From: Chelativorans sp. Marseille-P2723
GTDB taxonomy: Bacteria > Pseudomonadota > Alphaproteobacteria > Rhizobiales > Rhizobiaceae
Assembly: GCF_902809845.1 (NCBI RefSeq)
Contig: NZ_CADDWI010000013.1
Span: 930,001-994,000 of the forward strand
Length of the DNA: 64,000 nucleotides
Direction: 5' to 3'
Shown here: positions 54,637-63,726 of the stretch, one piece after another
How the letters are laid out: every line of letters starts with the position of its first letter
How positions within the stretch are numbered: position 1 is the stretch's first letter
Made by a program: the position numbers and the translations under genes
The notes under the pieces: model-generated
Databases searched by the model: none
What the model was told of the DNA's origin: nothing
Seen by the model: only the letters and a program-made list of their open reading frames with translations

Positions 54637-56070
54637 ATGCTAGACAAGAAAAAGGAAGCCCGAAACGCCCGAAAGGGTGGGCACAACCGCATACCCGCAT
54701 TCCTTAAGAATCTGCGTGGAGTAAAGAACTGGAAGGAAGCAGCAACCTGGCTGGAATGGCGAGGCATCGAGGATATTGAATGCATCACGCCCGACCAGGC
54801 GGGCGTGGCACGGGGCAAGATGATGCCTTCGAAGAAGTTTACCTCGAACACATCGCTCGCCCTCCCTTCCGCCGTGTTCATGGCTTCCATCTCAGGCGAG
54901 TATCCGGAGACGGGCAACGGTTTCACTTACCCGGAGGATGACGGGGACCTGAAGCTCGTGCCCGACCTTGGCACGCTTTGCGTGGTTCCATGGGAGAGCG
55001 ATCCCACCGCACAGGTGATCTGCGATCTCGTCCATCAGGACGGGCGCGATGTGGAGTTCAGCCCCCGCAACGTGCTGAAGCGGGTGGTAGAGCAATATGC
55101 CGAGTATGGGCTAAGGCCCATCGTCGCGCCGGAGATCGAGTTCTATCTGGTGCACAAGAATCCCGACCCTGATTATCCGCTTACCCCGCCCGTTGGTCGT
55201 TCGGGCCGGCCCATTGGTGGCGGACAGGGATATTCGATCGCTGGCATCAACGAATTCGACGAATTGATCGACGACATTTACCACTTCTCCGAAAGTCAGG
55301 GTCTGGAGATCGACACCCTCATTCACGAAGAGGGCGCGGGGCAGTTGGAGATCAATCTTCGCCATGGCGATCCGGTGGAACTGGCGGACCAGGTGTTTCT
55401 TTTCAAGCGCACCATCCGTGAGGCGGCCCTGAAGCACGACACCTATGCCACTTTCATGGCCAAGCCCATCCAGGAGCAGCCCGGCTCGGCGATGCACATC
55501 CACCAGTCCATCGTCTCGCTGGAGGACGGAAGGAACGTGTTTTCCGACGAGAATGGCGAAGAAACAGAGATCTTCCACCATTTCATCGGCGGGCTGCAGC
55601 GCCATATCCCCAATGCGCTGATCATGCTCGCGCCCTATGTGAACTCCTATAGAAGGCTGACACAGGGCGAGGCCGCCCCGGTCAATACACGCTGGGGCTA
55701 TGATAACCGGACCACCGCTTTCCGTGTGCCGAGCTCCGATCCTTCGGCAAGGCGGGTGGAGAATCGCATTCCCTCCTCGGACGCAAACCCGTATCTGGCG
55801 CTCGCTGCTTCGCTCGCTTGCGGACTTGTGGGAATAATCGAGAAGACCAAGCCCGATACCCCGGCCGAGACAGCCGTCAATAAGGATCTCATTGAACTGC
55901 CGCGCGGCCTTCTGGAAGCGCTTGCTCTGTTCGAGACAGATACTGCTCTGCAGGATCTCCTCGGCAGGCGTTTCGCGAGCACCTATGCAGCGGTAAAACG
56001 GGTGGAGTTCGAGACCTTCATGCGTGTGATCAGCCCGTGGGAGAGGGAATATCTGCTGCTGAATGTCTGA
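54637..56070 (+). CDS. puuA: Glutamine synthetase family protein, probable gamma-glutamylputrescine synthetase
   Basis: The 477-residue enzyme has GS fold motifs: DLGTLCVVPWESDPTAQVICD, VAPEIEFYLVHKN, IDTLIHEEGAGQLEINLRHGD, SAMHIHQSIVSL, NSYRRLTQGEAAPVNTRWGYDNRTTAFRVP. The adenylylation Tyr region of housekeeping GlnA is absent. The puuB-like oxidoreductase gene follows and a polyamine importer is nearby, so gamma-glutamylation of putrescine is the best assignment; other GS-like ligases (for ethanolamine or other amines) are possible. ATG at 54637. Confidence 0.87.
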   Translation: MLDKKKEARNARKGGHNRIPAFLKNLRGVKNWKEAATWLEWRGIEDIECITPDQAGVARGKMMPSKKFTSNTSLALPSAVFMASISGEYPETGNGFTYPEDDGDLKLVPDLGTLCVVPWESDPTAQVICDLVHQDGRDVEFSPRNVLKRVVEQYAEYGLRPIVAPEIEFYLVHKNPDPDYPLTPPVGRSGRPIGGGQGYSIAGINEFDELIDDIYHFSESQGLEIDTLIHEEGAGQLEINLRHGDPVELADQVFLFKRTIREAALKHDTYATFMAKPIQEQPGSAMHIHQSIVSLEDGRNVFSDENGEETEIFHHFIGGLQRHIPNALIMLAPYVNSYRRLTQGEAAPVNTRWGYDNRTTAFRVPSSDPSARRVENRIPSSDANPYLALAASLACGLVGIIEKTKPDTPAETAVNKDLIELPRGLLEALALFETDTALQDLLGRRFASTYAAVKRVEFETFMRVISPWEREYLLLNV

Positions 56071-56207
56071 AGCGGGAAAAGGAGCTGCGCTTTTCACCGA
56101 TTCTCTGACTTGAAGCAGCGAGCTGCGTGATCATAAGACCGTGCCTCTCCTGAGGAGGCTTGGTCCACCCAAGCTTTTTCATTACTCATTTATTATTCGT
56201 TCTGCCC

Positions 56208-57494
56208 ATGCCGCATCGACCGCTCATTTCTCCCGGCAGATCCTGGTACGAGACCACAGCCGGCGCGCGGCCGGAATACCCGCAGCTCTCCGGTGACACG
56301 CGGGTGGACGTGGCGATCGTGGGGGGAGGATTTACCGGCCTTTCGGCTGCCGCGCATCTTGCACAGACGGGCGCAAGCGTGGCCCTGGTGGACGCGAACC
56401 GTTTCGGCGAGGGGGCGTCGGGCCGGAATGGCGGTCAACTCGGCACCGGTCAGCGCGCCTGGCCGGAGGAGCTGGAAGCGGAACTTGGATTCAGCCGCGC
56501 AAAGGCGCTGTTCGATCTTGGCGAGGAAGCCAAGCAACACCTGCTCGATTTCGCTGTTACGCATGGAATCGACATCGACTACATGCCGGGTCAGCTTTCG
56601 GTTGCCCACAAGGAGCGTTTGGTTAGCCATTACCGCGCTCATGCTGATATCATGCGGCACCGGTTTGACTATCCGCACATCACGTTCATGGATAGGGAAG
56701 AGACGGCGGAGCGGTTGGGGTCCGCTCGCTATTTCGGCGGCACGCGCGATACGGGCACCGGTCACATCCACCCGCTCAAGCTCGTTCTGGGCACGGCGCG
56801 GGTCGCCGCAGAGGCCGGCGCAAGGCTTCACGAACGTACAAAGGCAATACTGATCGAGGCGGATGGCGGCAAAGTGCGGGTGACGACCGGCCGGGGCACG
56901 ATTTCAGCTGACAAATGCCTCATCGCCACCAACGCGTATGGCGGGCGGCTGGAGCCCACCATGGCATCTCATCTTATGCCCATCGGTTCTTTCATCGGCG
57001 CGACAGTGCCTCTACCGGCTGAAAGTCCGGTATTACCCGGCGGCGAGAGCGTAGACGATTCGCGTTTCGTGGTGCGCTATTTTCGCAAGACTATGGATGG
57101 GAGGCTTCTTTTCGGCGGGCGGGAAGTCTATTCCAGAGCCGATCCAAAGGATATCAAGGCGCAGATCCGGCGACAGATCGTGGAAGTCTATCCTTTCCTG
57201 AGCGAGGTGGAGATCACCCACGCCTGGGGCGGATATGTTGCGATCACTTTCCCCCGCCGGCCCTTCGTGCGCGAGGTGATGCCCAATGTGATCGCCGCGG
57301 GCGGCTATTCAGGCCATGGTGTCATGCTCGCCAATTTCATGGGGAAGCTCTATGCGGAAACAGTTTCTGGCAACCGCGAGCGGCTGAAGCTTTTCGAGGA
57401 CTTGAAGATACCAGTATTTCCAGGCGGGCAGCTATTCCGTCACGCGCTCACCTTCCTTGCGCTCAACTGGTTTGCGCTCCGGGACCGGTTTTAA
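56208..57494 (+). CDS. puuB: FAD-dependent gamma-glutamylputrescine oxidoreductase
   Basis: The 428-residue DAO-family flavoprotein has the FAD motif VDVAIVGGGFTGLSAAAHLAQTG, the GXNGGQ motif GASGRNGGQLGTGQ, HPLKLVLGTARVA and AAGGYSGHGVMLANFMGKL near the end. PuuB oxidises gamma-glutamylputrescine to the aldehyde. The start ATG at 56208 lacks a clear ribosome-binding site; a TTG at 56160 lies too close to a GGAGG to use it well. It follows puuA by 137 bp. Substrate is inferred from puuA and pot context. Confidence 0.87.
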   Translation: MPHRPLISPGRSWYETTAGARPEYPQLSGDTRVDVAIVGGGFTGLSAAAHLAQTGASVALVDANRFGEGASGRNGGQLGTGQRAWPEELEAELGFSRAKALFDLGEEAKQHLLDFAVTHGIDIDYMPGQLSVAHKERLVSHYRAHADIMRHRFDYPHITFMDREETAERLGSARYFGGTRDTGTGHIHPLKLVLGTARVAAEAGARLHERTKAILIEADGGKVRVTTGRGTISADKCLIATNAYGGRLEPTMASHLMPIGSFIGATVPLPAESPVLPGGESVDDSRFVVRYFRKTMDGRLLFGGREVYSRADPKDIKAQIRRQIVEVYPFLSEVEITHAWGGYVAITFPRRPFVREVMPNVIAAGGYSGHGVMLANFMGKLYAETVSGNRERLKLFEDLKIPVFPGGQLFRHALTFLALNWFALRDRF

Positions 57495-57543
57495 TGGAAG
57501 GGCAGCCCCCGTCCCGATTCCGGACACACCGCCACACCGCCTA

Positions 57544-58347
57544 TCAGCCGAGTTCGATCGACCGCTTCCGGGCCGCTTCGACCGCCTCTTCCATGAGCTT
57601 CATAAGCCGCGACTCGCCCATCAGAACGGATAAAGCGGCCGCCGTTGTCCCGTTGGGGCTCGTCACTTGCTCTCGCAGCGCGCCAGGTTCCTCGCCGCTT
57701 TTCTGCGCAAGAGCGGCTGCGCCATAGACTGTCTGCACCGCAAGGAGGCGGGCGATCTTTGATGGCAGGCCGGCCTTTTCCGCGGCAGCGGTGAGGCATT
57801 CGATGAAGTGGAAGACATATGCCGGGCCGGAGCCCGATACTGCCGTTACCGCATCCATCAGCGCCTCGTCTTCGATGGTCGCCACCGCGCCTGTCGCGCT
57901 GCAGAGTCCCTCTATGAATACCTTCATTTCGGGCGCTACATGAGCGTTGGCATAGATCACCATCATGCCCTTGCCTATGGAGGCGGGAGTGTTGGGCATG
58001 CAGCGAATGATGGCGGTTCTCGAACCGAGAATTTCCTCGAAGGTGGACACACCTGTCCCAGCAGCCACGCTCAGGAATGAGGCGGCAGGCGCGAATTTCC
58101 TGTAGGCAGGCACGACGTCGCGGATTATCTGCGGCTTGACAGCAAAGACGACCAGATCGGGGCGCAGTACAAGCTCCTTTACCTGGCTGAGCGCCGTCAC
58201 GCCGAGTGCAGCCGCACGCGTGCGAAGGGCCTCGTCCGGCTCTATCACCGCCATGTCTGCCGCTGAGAGCCTGCCGGCCTTGATCCAGCCCTTCAGCATG
58301 GCGTAACCCATATTGCCGCAGCCGACGAGTACGACTTTCTTGCTCAT
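57544..58347 (-). CDS. proC: Pyrroline-5-carboxylate reductase
   Basis: The 267-residue enzyme makes proline from P5C. It opens with the dinucleotide motif VVLVGCGNMGYAML, then FAVKPQIIRDV, AAGTGVSTFEEIL, IRCMPNTPASIGKGM, VSGSGPAYVFHFIECLTAAAEKAG and VTSPNGTTAAAL. Length and ATG at 58347 are normal. It is convergent with puuB. Confidence 0.96.
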   Translation of the reverse strand: MSKKVVLVGCGNMGYAMLKGWIKAGRLSAADMAVIEPDEALRTRAAALGVTALSQVKELVLRPDLVVFAVKPQIIRDVVPAYRKFAPAASFLSVAAGTGVSTFEEILGSRTAIIRCMPNTPASIGKGMMVIYANAHVAPEMKVFIEGLCSATGAVATIEDEALMDAVTAVSGSGPAYVFHFIECLTAAAEKAGLPSKIARLLAVQTVYGAAALAQKSGEEPGALREQVTSPNGTTAAALSVLMGESRLMKLMEEAVEAARKRSIELG

Positions 58348-58401
58348 GAGTGACTCCTTTTACGCAGGAATGGCGCTTTTACGGGCTTCTTGCAATCGCC
58401 T

Positions 58402-59727
58402 TCAGAACACGCGCCTGGTCAGAACGGGAAAGCGCGCTGCCAGTCTCAGCCCGAGGAGGGAGAACACCAGGAGAAGCCAAACAGGGTCCGCCCGGCGGAA
58501 AAAGAAGCTTTCAAGGAAAGCGTTGAGCAGCGTGAAGGCGGCGATCATAAGGAAGAATTCGGCCAGAAAGACATTCTCCTTCAAGAGCGGCACTCGCAGG
58601 AAGTCTCGCACGGGCGCCACGATGAAGGCGAAGATGGCAACCGCCAGCGCAGGGAGGCCCATGGCAATGGCAAGGTCCATATAGCTGTTGTGGCCGTGTA
58701 CGATGCCGCGAATGTCCCAGTCGCGGTCGAAAGGCTGCTCGGTCTGCGTCACGACCTCCGTGCCCCAGAAGCTGGAAAAGCCATAGCCGGTCCAGGGTCT
58801 TTCCGCCAGCATCTCGCCCATGAACTTCCAAAGCGCCGTGCGTCCGGTGTAGGTCAGATGCGGGGCAACCTCGCCGCGAAGCGCGGAAAGCGGCTCGATG
58901 AACACGATGCCGAGGGTGGCTAGTGCTGCGCCGGCAAGTGCAGCAAGCAGAAGCATCGGGGCAAGGAAGCGAAGGCCGCACAGTCCAGGCAACGCTACCA
59001 GGAGGACGGCTAGGGGAACCGTCCCGAGCGTCGTCTTGGAGCCAGTGTTCGACATGAACACCATGGCGAGAATGAAGATCAGCGCGCCGCAGATGCGCCA
59101 CCCCCGCCGCCAGAGATAAATGCCGGCGAACGAAAGGCAGGCCATCACGGGCGCGGCAATGTTCTTGTGCGAGAAGCTGCCCCGCCACAGGCCGGCATGC
59201 TGCGGCTCGAGTCCATCGGAGCCATGGATTGCAACATGCGGCATTGCCAGGATGCCATAATAGCTGAAGGCCAGGATGACCAATGCAGCGGCCGCCAGCA
59301 TGGCCGAGAAGCGCTCCGCATCCGCTGGAAGAGCCAGCACCGCCGCCATGATCAGGATGCCGATGAGGGTGAAGGCCGCTCCGCGCATGGAATCGCCCGG
59401 AAAGGGGGCCGTCAGGACGGAAAGAGCGAGGAAAGTCAAAAGGAGCAGCCACGCCGGACTCAACATGGCAGCGACCACACGTCGGTCTGCCAATGTGAAG
59501 AGCCCGAAAAGTGACAGCGCGCCCAGCGTTCCAAAGCCAAGCTGGTTGAGAATGTCGCCCCCTTCTTCCAACGCGCCGCCGGTCGGCTGGAACGGGCGGA
59601 AAGAAATGATGGCGCCAATGAATAATATTGCGGCAAGCGCCGTCGCGAATCGTGCCATGGTTTCCTGAAGGGCCCGCCCCGCAGCAGGTCTGCGATCAGT
59701 TCTTGTCAGGTTCGCGATATTGCTCAT
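58402..59727 (-). CDS. O-antigen ligase/polymerase-like membrane protein (ExoQ-type)
   Basis: A 441-residue protein with ten or more hydrophobic segments and the Wzy_C pattern: FSHKNIAAPVMACLSFAGIYL in the middle and HLTYTGRTALWKFMGEMLAERPWTGYG followed by VHGHNSYMDLAIAMGLP, as in rhizobial ExoQ-like proteins. It polymerises or ligates a surface polysaccharide on the periplasmic side. The ATG at 59727 overlaps the upstream GT2 gene by 32 bp, indicating an operon. Confidence 0.87.
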   Translation of the reverse strand: MSNIANLTRTDRRPAAGRALQETMARFATALAAILFIGAIISFRPFQPTGGALEEGGDILNQLGFGTLGALSLFGLFTLADRRVVAAMLSPAWLLLLTFLALSVLTAPFPGDSMRGAAFTLIGILIMAAVLALPADAERFSAMLAAAALVILAFSYYGILAMPHVAIHGSDGLEPQHAGLWRGSFSHKNIAAPVMACLSFAGIYLWRRGWRICGALIFILAMVFMSNTGSKTTLGTVPLAVLLVALPGLCGLRFLAPMLLLAALAGAALATLGIVFIEPLSALRGEVAPHLTYTGRTALWKFMGEMLAERPWTGYGFSSFWGTEVVTQTEQPFDRDWDIRGIVHGHNSYMDLAIAMGLPALAVAIFAFIVAPVRDFLRVPLLKENVFLAEFFLMIAAFTLLNAFLESFFFRRADPVWLLLVFSLLGLRLAARFPVLTRRVF

Positions 59728-60694
59728 TGGCATAGCCCAGTTCCGCCAGCACTCTGCCAAGCCCCACATACACCGGATAGGCAGCGACGGAGAAGGAGCC
59801 CGTTGCGGCGAGCCGGTATGCCCCTCGAAGTGGGGATAGGGCAAGCAGCGCCAGGCTTTTGGCGAACACGCGAATCCTTCCCAGCCGGTCTCCTGCTCGC
59901 TTCTTCTTCTCAACCAGCGTGGAGATCACCCCGTTGCGCAGGCTGCGCTTGCGGATCCAGTCTGCTTTTACGCGGCGCGCAGGCACCGTCTCGTGAACCG
60001 GCGCTTCGGCGCACCAGGCGAGGCGGAAGCCCTTTCCTGCCGCGCGGCTGAGGAAATCAGAGTCCCCGCCACCCATGAAGTTGAATGCGAGGTCCAGGAA
60101 CGGTCGGTCCATCCTTTCGAGGACCTGCCGCCCGATGAGCAGATTGCCGGAGGAGTAAAGCGCGCTCACACGCCCCGTTTCCTCGTATGGAGGGCTGAAT
60201 ACGGGGTGGCTGCGGAAACGTTCATGCGAGGGATGGGCGAACACCGGGATCTGGGGACCGCCTACAATGTCGGCGCGAAAAGACTCCGCGGCCTTGCACA
60301 TTGTCTCCAGCCAGATCGGCGAGGCGATCTCATCGTCATCCATGACGAGCAGGTACTTGAAATCCGGAAACACCTCCAGTGCCGTCTGCCAGCCCGCATT
60401 GTACGCAGCGCAATTTCCCCTTTCATGAGCCACGATGACAAGGCCGGCGAGCTCACCGCGCTCGAACAAGGGCAAAGCCGCCGCCGCGCCCTCGCGTTTG
60501 ACCGCTTCGTTCTCGACCACGATGATTGCGTAGGAGCGATCCGTTTCCTGCGCAGCGAGCGATTCGAGCGTTTCCACAAGGTGACGGGGCCGCTTGAATG
60601 TGGGCACAGTCACCACACACTCCACCACGTCCGCCGCAACTTCCGGCGCGCTCGTGAGAATGGAAACCGATCCGGATTCAAGTCGTGTCGTCAA
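59696..60694 (-). CDS. Family 2 glycosyltransferase
   Basis: The 332-residue GT-A enzyme has VVTVPTFKRPRHLVETLESL, VVENEAVKREG, NCAAYNAGWQTAL and the DXD-type YLLVMDDDEIASPIW; GGGDSDFLSRAAGKGFR is at the acceptor/base position and VPARRVKADWIRKRSLRNG follows. It transfers a sugar in glycan assembly, probably at the inner membrane face. The start is taken as TTG at 60694, as no ATG precedes the domain. It shares a divergent promoter region with the next glycosyltransferase. Confidence 0.86.
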   Translation of the reverse strand: MTTRLESGSVSILTSAPEVAADVVECVVTVPTFKRPRHLVETLESLAAQETDRSYAIIVVENEAVKREGAAAALPLFERGELAGLVIVAHERGNCAAYNAGWQTALEVFPDFKYLLVMDDDEIASPIWLETMCKAAESFRADIVGGPQIPVFAHPSHERFRSHPVFSPPYEETGRVSALYSSGNLLIGRQVLERMDRPFLDLAFNFMGGGDSDFLSRAAGKGFRLAWCAEAPVHETVPARRVKADWIRKRSLRNGVISTLVEKKKRAGDRLGRIRVFAKSLALLALSPLRGAYRLAATGSFSVAAYPVYVGLGRVLAELGYANEQYREPDKN

Positions 60695-60742
60695 GGGTGC
60701 CCCGCCGTCTGCCTCTGCGCAGAGGACTAGACCCCGCGCAGA

Positions 60743-60757
60743 TTAAACCTGCGTTAA
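60743..60757. promoter_or_regulatory. CtrA-type box (TTAA-N7-TTAA) in the divergent glycan promoter region
   Basis: TTAA at 60743-60746 and 60754-60757 with exactly 7 nt between (ACCTGCG) equals the full CtrA consensus. A GANTC site (GAATC, 60776-60780) is near. It lies 49 bp before the GT2 start and 110 bp before the GT4-like start, so it could control either. Confidence 0.55.
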
Positions 60758-60822
60758 TCACCTTGCGCATCGATCGAATCCGTGACCGGGACGGCAGGAA
60801 ATCAGAAACGGTTTTAATCAAC

Positions 60823-60840
60823 GCTTCACGACCGTGAAGC
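60823..60840. promoter_or_regulatory. Perfect short dyad just upstream of the GT4-like gene
   Basis: GCTTCAC and GTGAAGC with a 4-nt spacer (GACC), ending 26 bp before the ATG at 60867. It could be an operator or a hairpin in the 5' leader. Confidence 0.4.
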
Positions 60841-60866
60841 TATAGCCCATCCGTCAGGTGGGCAGA

Positions 60867-62039
60867 ATGCATCTTGTTTTCGCAACATCCATCCTACCCG
60901 GCGGGCGGATGGATACGGGCTATGAAATTGCCAACGCGGCAGTGCTTGGCGCATTGAAGCGCGCTGGCGCGCGCGTCACGGTAATGGGCTTCGCGGGGCC
61001 CGGGGAGGAGCCGCCAGATCCGAAGAATACCGTCGTGCTCGGCCATGTCGAGGTGACGACAGATGGTGCACCTGCAGCGCGAAAGTTGCGCTGGCTTGCT
61101 GATGCGCTACGCTTTGGTCTCACCTTTTCCTCCGCGAAGCTGCGCATCATCACGCCGGAAGAAGTGCGCAAGGCTTTTCTAGCGATCGGGCCGGTGGATG
61201 GCGTCATCCTCAACTCCATACAGTTTGCAGGCGCGTTCGGGCAGGTCTTTGCCGGGTGTCCGATAGCTTATGTCGCACATAATGTGGAATATCGCTCTGC
61301 GGAGGAGAGCGCCGTTGCATCGCCCGATATGGTGAGCCGATTGCTCTACCGCCGGGAGGCGCGCCTGTTGAAGAAGCTTGAGGAGAAGCTTTGCGCCGAA
61401 GCGTGCTTTATCTTCACCCTTGCCAACGAGGACCGGGGTCTGCTCGGCCTTACCGATGACAGCCGCGCCGCCGCCCTTCCGCTTGTAACGCGGGAATGGC
61501 CACCCGCCCCGACCGCGCGTAAGCCGGAGTTTGACGCCGTTCTCATCGGCACCTGGACGTGGATGCCGAACCGAATCGGTCTTGAATGGTTTCTAGCCGA
61601 GGTCGTGCCGCTCCTTCCGCCTTCGTTCACCGTCGCAATTGCCGGCCGCGTGAGCGAAAGCGTGGCACGCGCACATCCGCGGGTGCGCTTTTTGGGCCGT
61701 GTTGAAAGCGCGGCCGATTTCATGCGGAGAGGACGTGTAACTTCCCTTATAAGTCAAGCAGGCACCGGCGTTCAGCTCAAGACGATCGAGACCTTCGAGT
61801 TGGGACTGCCCGCGGTGGCGACCAGCCATTCGTTGCGTGGCATCACCCATTTGCCAGAAAATTGCATCGTGGCCGATACGCCGCGCGCCTTTGCCAACGC
61901 CCTGCAACGATTAGCGTCAGAGTGGTGGGACGTGAACGGCGCAGCATTCCATAGCAGACAACTTGCTGCTCTGGACCGGCAGATCGCCCGGGGGCTTGCC
62001 GCCCTTGGCCATAAGGCGGCGGCGGAGGGCGTCGCATGA
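60867..62039 (+). CDS. Family 1/4-type glycosyltransferase
   Basis: The 390-residue GT-B-like protein starts MHLVFATSILPGGRMDTGYEIANAAVLGALKRAGA and has VAHNVEYRSAEESA, PEFDAVLIGTWTWMPNRIGLEWFLAEVVPLLP and VRFLGRVESAADFMRRG, with the end FELGLPAVATSHSLRGI as in nucleotide-sugar binding. The sugar cannot be inferred. ATG at 60867; a GTG three codons earlier is less likely. Its stop overlaps the wecG-like start by 4 nt (ATGA). Confidence 0.85.
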   Translation: MHLVFATSILPGGRMDTGYEIANAAVLGALKRAGARVTVMGFAGPGEEPPDPKNTVVLGHVEVTTDGAPAARKLRWLADALRFGLTFSSAKLRIITPEEVRKAFLAIGPVDGVILNSIQFAGAFGQVFAGCPIAYVAHNVEYRSAEESAVASPDMVSRLLYRREARLLKKLEEKLCAEACFIFTLANEDRGLLGLTDDSRAAALPLVTREWPPAPTARKPEFDAVLIGTWTWMPNRIGLEWFLAEVVPLLPPSFTVAIAGRVSESVARAHPRVRFLGRVESAADFMRRGRVTSLISQAGTGVQLKTIETFELGLPAVATSHSLRGITHLPENCIVADTPRAFANALQRLASEWWDVNGAAFHSRQLAALDRQIARGLAALGHKAAAEGVA

Positions 62040-62818
62040 ACATGGATATAGCGCCAGACACGCTGCCAACCTTGCCAAGGAGGGAAATTCTCGGCTCTTG
62101 CGTCATTGCTCTTGAATGGGACGAGGGATTGCGCCTCCTGCAACGGCACATCGCGGAGAAGCGCTTTACGAGAGTTACCTTCCTCAACGCCAACAATGCC
62201 AACATCGCTGCGCGCGAGCCAGAATTTGCGCGTGCGCTGGAAGATTTTCTCGTCTTGCCAGACGGCATCGGTGTGGATATTGCCGCACGGATCCTCTACG
62301 GGTCGCCATTCCCAGCCAATCTGAACGGCACGGACTTCATTCCCGCTCTGCTTGCTGAGGAAAAGCGGCCGCTCAAGGTGGCGCTCGTCGGTACTCGGCG
62401 CGCAAACGCAGAGGCGGCGGCCTTGCGATTGTCAGAGATAGCGCCACATCACAGTTTCGTCTTCATCAATGACGGCTTCTTTACGCCAGAGGAAGAGCCG
62501 GCCATTCTGAGCGAGCTTGAAAGGCTACATCCTGACATTCTTCTGGTTGCCATGGGCGTTCCACGGCAAGAGCTGTGGATTGCACGCTCGATCACCGAGA
62601 AGCATTGTACCATGCCCATAGCCGTGGGTGCTTTGCTCGATTTTCTGAGCGGTGCGGTTCCACGCGCGCCACGCTGGATGAGGCGGATGCGCATCGAATG
62701 GGTCTTCCGCCTCGCGCTGGAGCCCAAGCGCCTCTGGCGCCGCTACGTGCTTGGGAACCCGATTTTTCTTGCCCGCGTCCTGATTCAGAAATTGCAGCAC
62801 CGGTGGAAGCAGCCGTGA
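62036..62818 (+). CDS. WecG/TagA/CpsF-family glycosyltransferase
   Basis: The 260-residue protein has FLNANNANIAAREPEFARALEDF, LPDGIGVDIAARILYG, NGTDFIPALL, VGTRRANAEAAA, LLVAMGVPRQELWI and VGALLDFLSGAVPRAPRWMRRMRIEWVFRLALEPKRLWRRY, the full GT26 signature. GT26 enzymes add the second sugar to a lipid-linked one in surface-glycan assembly. ATG overlaps the previous stop; the next gene starts in its own stop (GTGA). Confidence 0.92.
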   Translation: MNMDIAPDTLPTLPRREILGSCVIALEWDEGLRLLQRHIAEKRFTRVTFLNANNANIAAREPEFARALEDFLVLPDGIGVDIAARILYGSPFPANLNGTDFIPALLAEEKRPLKVALVGTRRANAEAAALRLSEIAPHHSFVFINDGFFTPEEEPAILSELERLHPDILLVAMGVPRQELWIARSITEKHCTMPIAVGALLDFLSGAVPRAPRWMRRMRIEWVFRLALEPKRLWRRYVLGNPIFLARVLIQKLQHRWKQP

Positions 62819-63726
62819 GCGGTGCCCTGTCTATCAAGACACAGGTGAGGGATTCAACTTTCTCCGGTAGTGGAGAGAACGCCGCCATTGTCACTCCCAG
62901 CTATGCGGAAGATTTCGAGCGTTGCGAGCTTCTATGCGAGACGGTGGACCGCTACGTCACCGGCGCGAGCAAGCACTATATTCTCGTCGCAGGCAACGAT
63001 GTCAGGCGTTTCCGCGCCCTCGAAGGTACGCGCCGCGTCGTGGTCGACGAGCGCGATCTTCTGCCTTCCTTCCTCCACAGCCTGCCGGACCCTTTGAGCC
63101 TGTTTCGCCGCCGTATCTGGATGAGCACGCGGACCGCGCCTTTGCGCGGCTGGCATGTACAGCAGCTCCGCCGCATTGCGGTCGCGGAAAAAGTGCCGGA
63201 AGCGGCACTGGTATATTGCGATTCAGATGTAGCCTTCCTCAAGCCTTTCGACCTTTCCGCATTTTGGCGGGACGGCGCGCTGCGGCTTTACCGGCGCGAT
63301 GGATTGCCGGCCGGTGACGATCATGCCGAGTGGGTGGCAAATGCCGGTCGTGCGCTGGGCCTGCCCACCTCGCCGACCATGCCAAGGGACTACGTCTCCA
63401 CCGTCATTGCCTGGCGGCGCGAGACGGTCGTTTCGATGATCCGCCACATCGAATCTTGCCATGACCGCCACTGGGTGGAAACCGTCGCCGCGCGGCGGCG
63501 ATTCTCCGAATGCATGCTTTATGGCCGCTATGTGGACGAGGTGCTGGCCGGATACGGTCATTTCCACGATGCGTCCCAATTCTGCCGCATCTACTGGTCC
63601 GGCCCTGGCCTGGATGAGCGGGGATTGCGTGACCTTATCGCCTCGATGCAGCCGGAACAGGTTGCCATCGGTGTCCAATCATTCACCGGCACGGACCTTG
63701 AGCCACTGCGCCGCCTGCTGGGCTAG
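62815..63726 (+). CDS. DUF6492-like probable glycosyltransferase
   Basis: A 303-residue soluble protein. AAIVTPSYAEDFERCELLCETVDRYV opens like a nucleotide-binding GT-A fold, ALVYCDSDVAFLKPFDL has a DXD-like DSD, and the C-terminal half contains RRRFSECMLYGRYVDEVL. It resembles DUF6492 proteins found in rhizobial polysaccharide clusters; the activity is not known to me. GTG at 62815 overlaps the WecG-type stop by 4 nt, while an ATG 240 nt upstream lies inside that gene in another frame. Its stop overlaps the stop of the convergent flippase-like gene. Confidence 0.8.
   Translation: MSGALSIKTQVRDSTFSGSGENAAIVTPSYAEDFERCELLCETVDRYVTGASKHYILVAGNDVRRFRALEGTRRVVVDERDLLPSFLHSLPDPLSLFRRRIWMSTRTAPLRGWHVQQLRRIAVAEKVPEAALVYCDSDVAFLKPFDLSAFWRDGALRLYRRDGLPAGDDHAEWVANAGRALGLPTSPTMPRDYVSTVIAWRRETVVSMIRHIESCHDRHWVETVAARRRFSECMLYGRYVDEVLAGYGHFHDASQFCRIYWSGPGLDERGLRDLIASMQPEQVAIGVQSFTGTDLEPLRRLLG

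Noticed and set aside
58511-59452. 313-codon frame on the same strand as the ligase gene, shifted
   Set aside because: Rich in His, Arg, Gly and Cys with no membrane segments; the overlapping frame has the clear ExoQ-like membrane topology.
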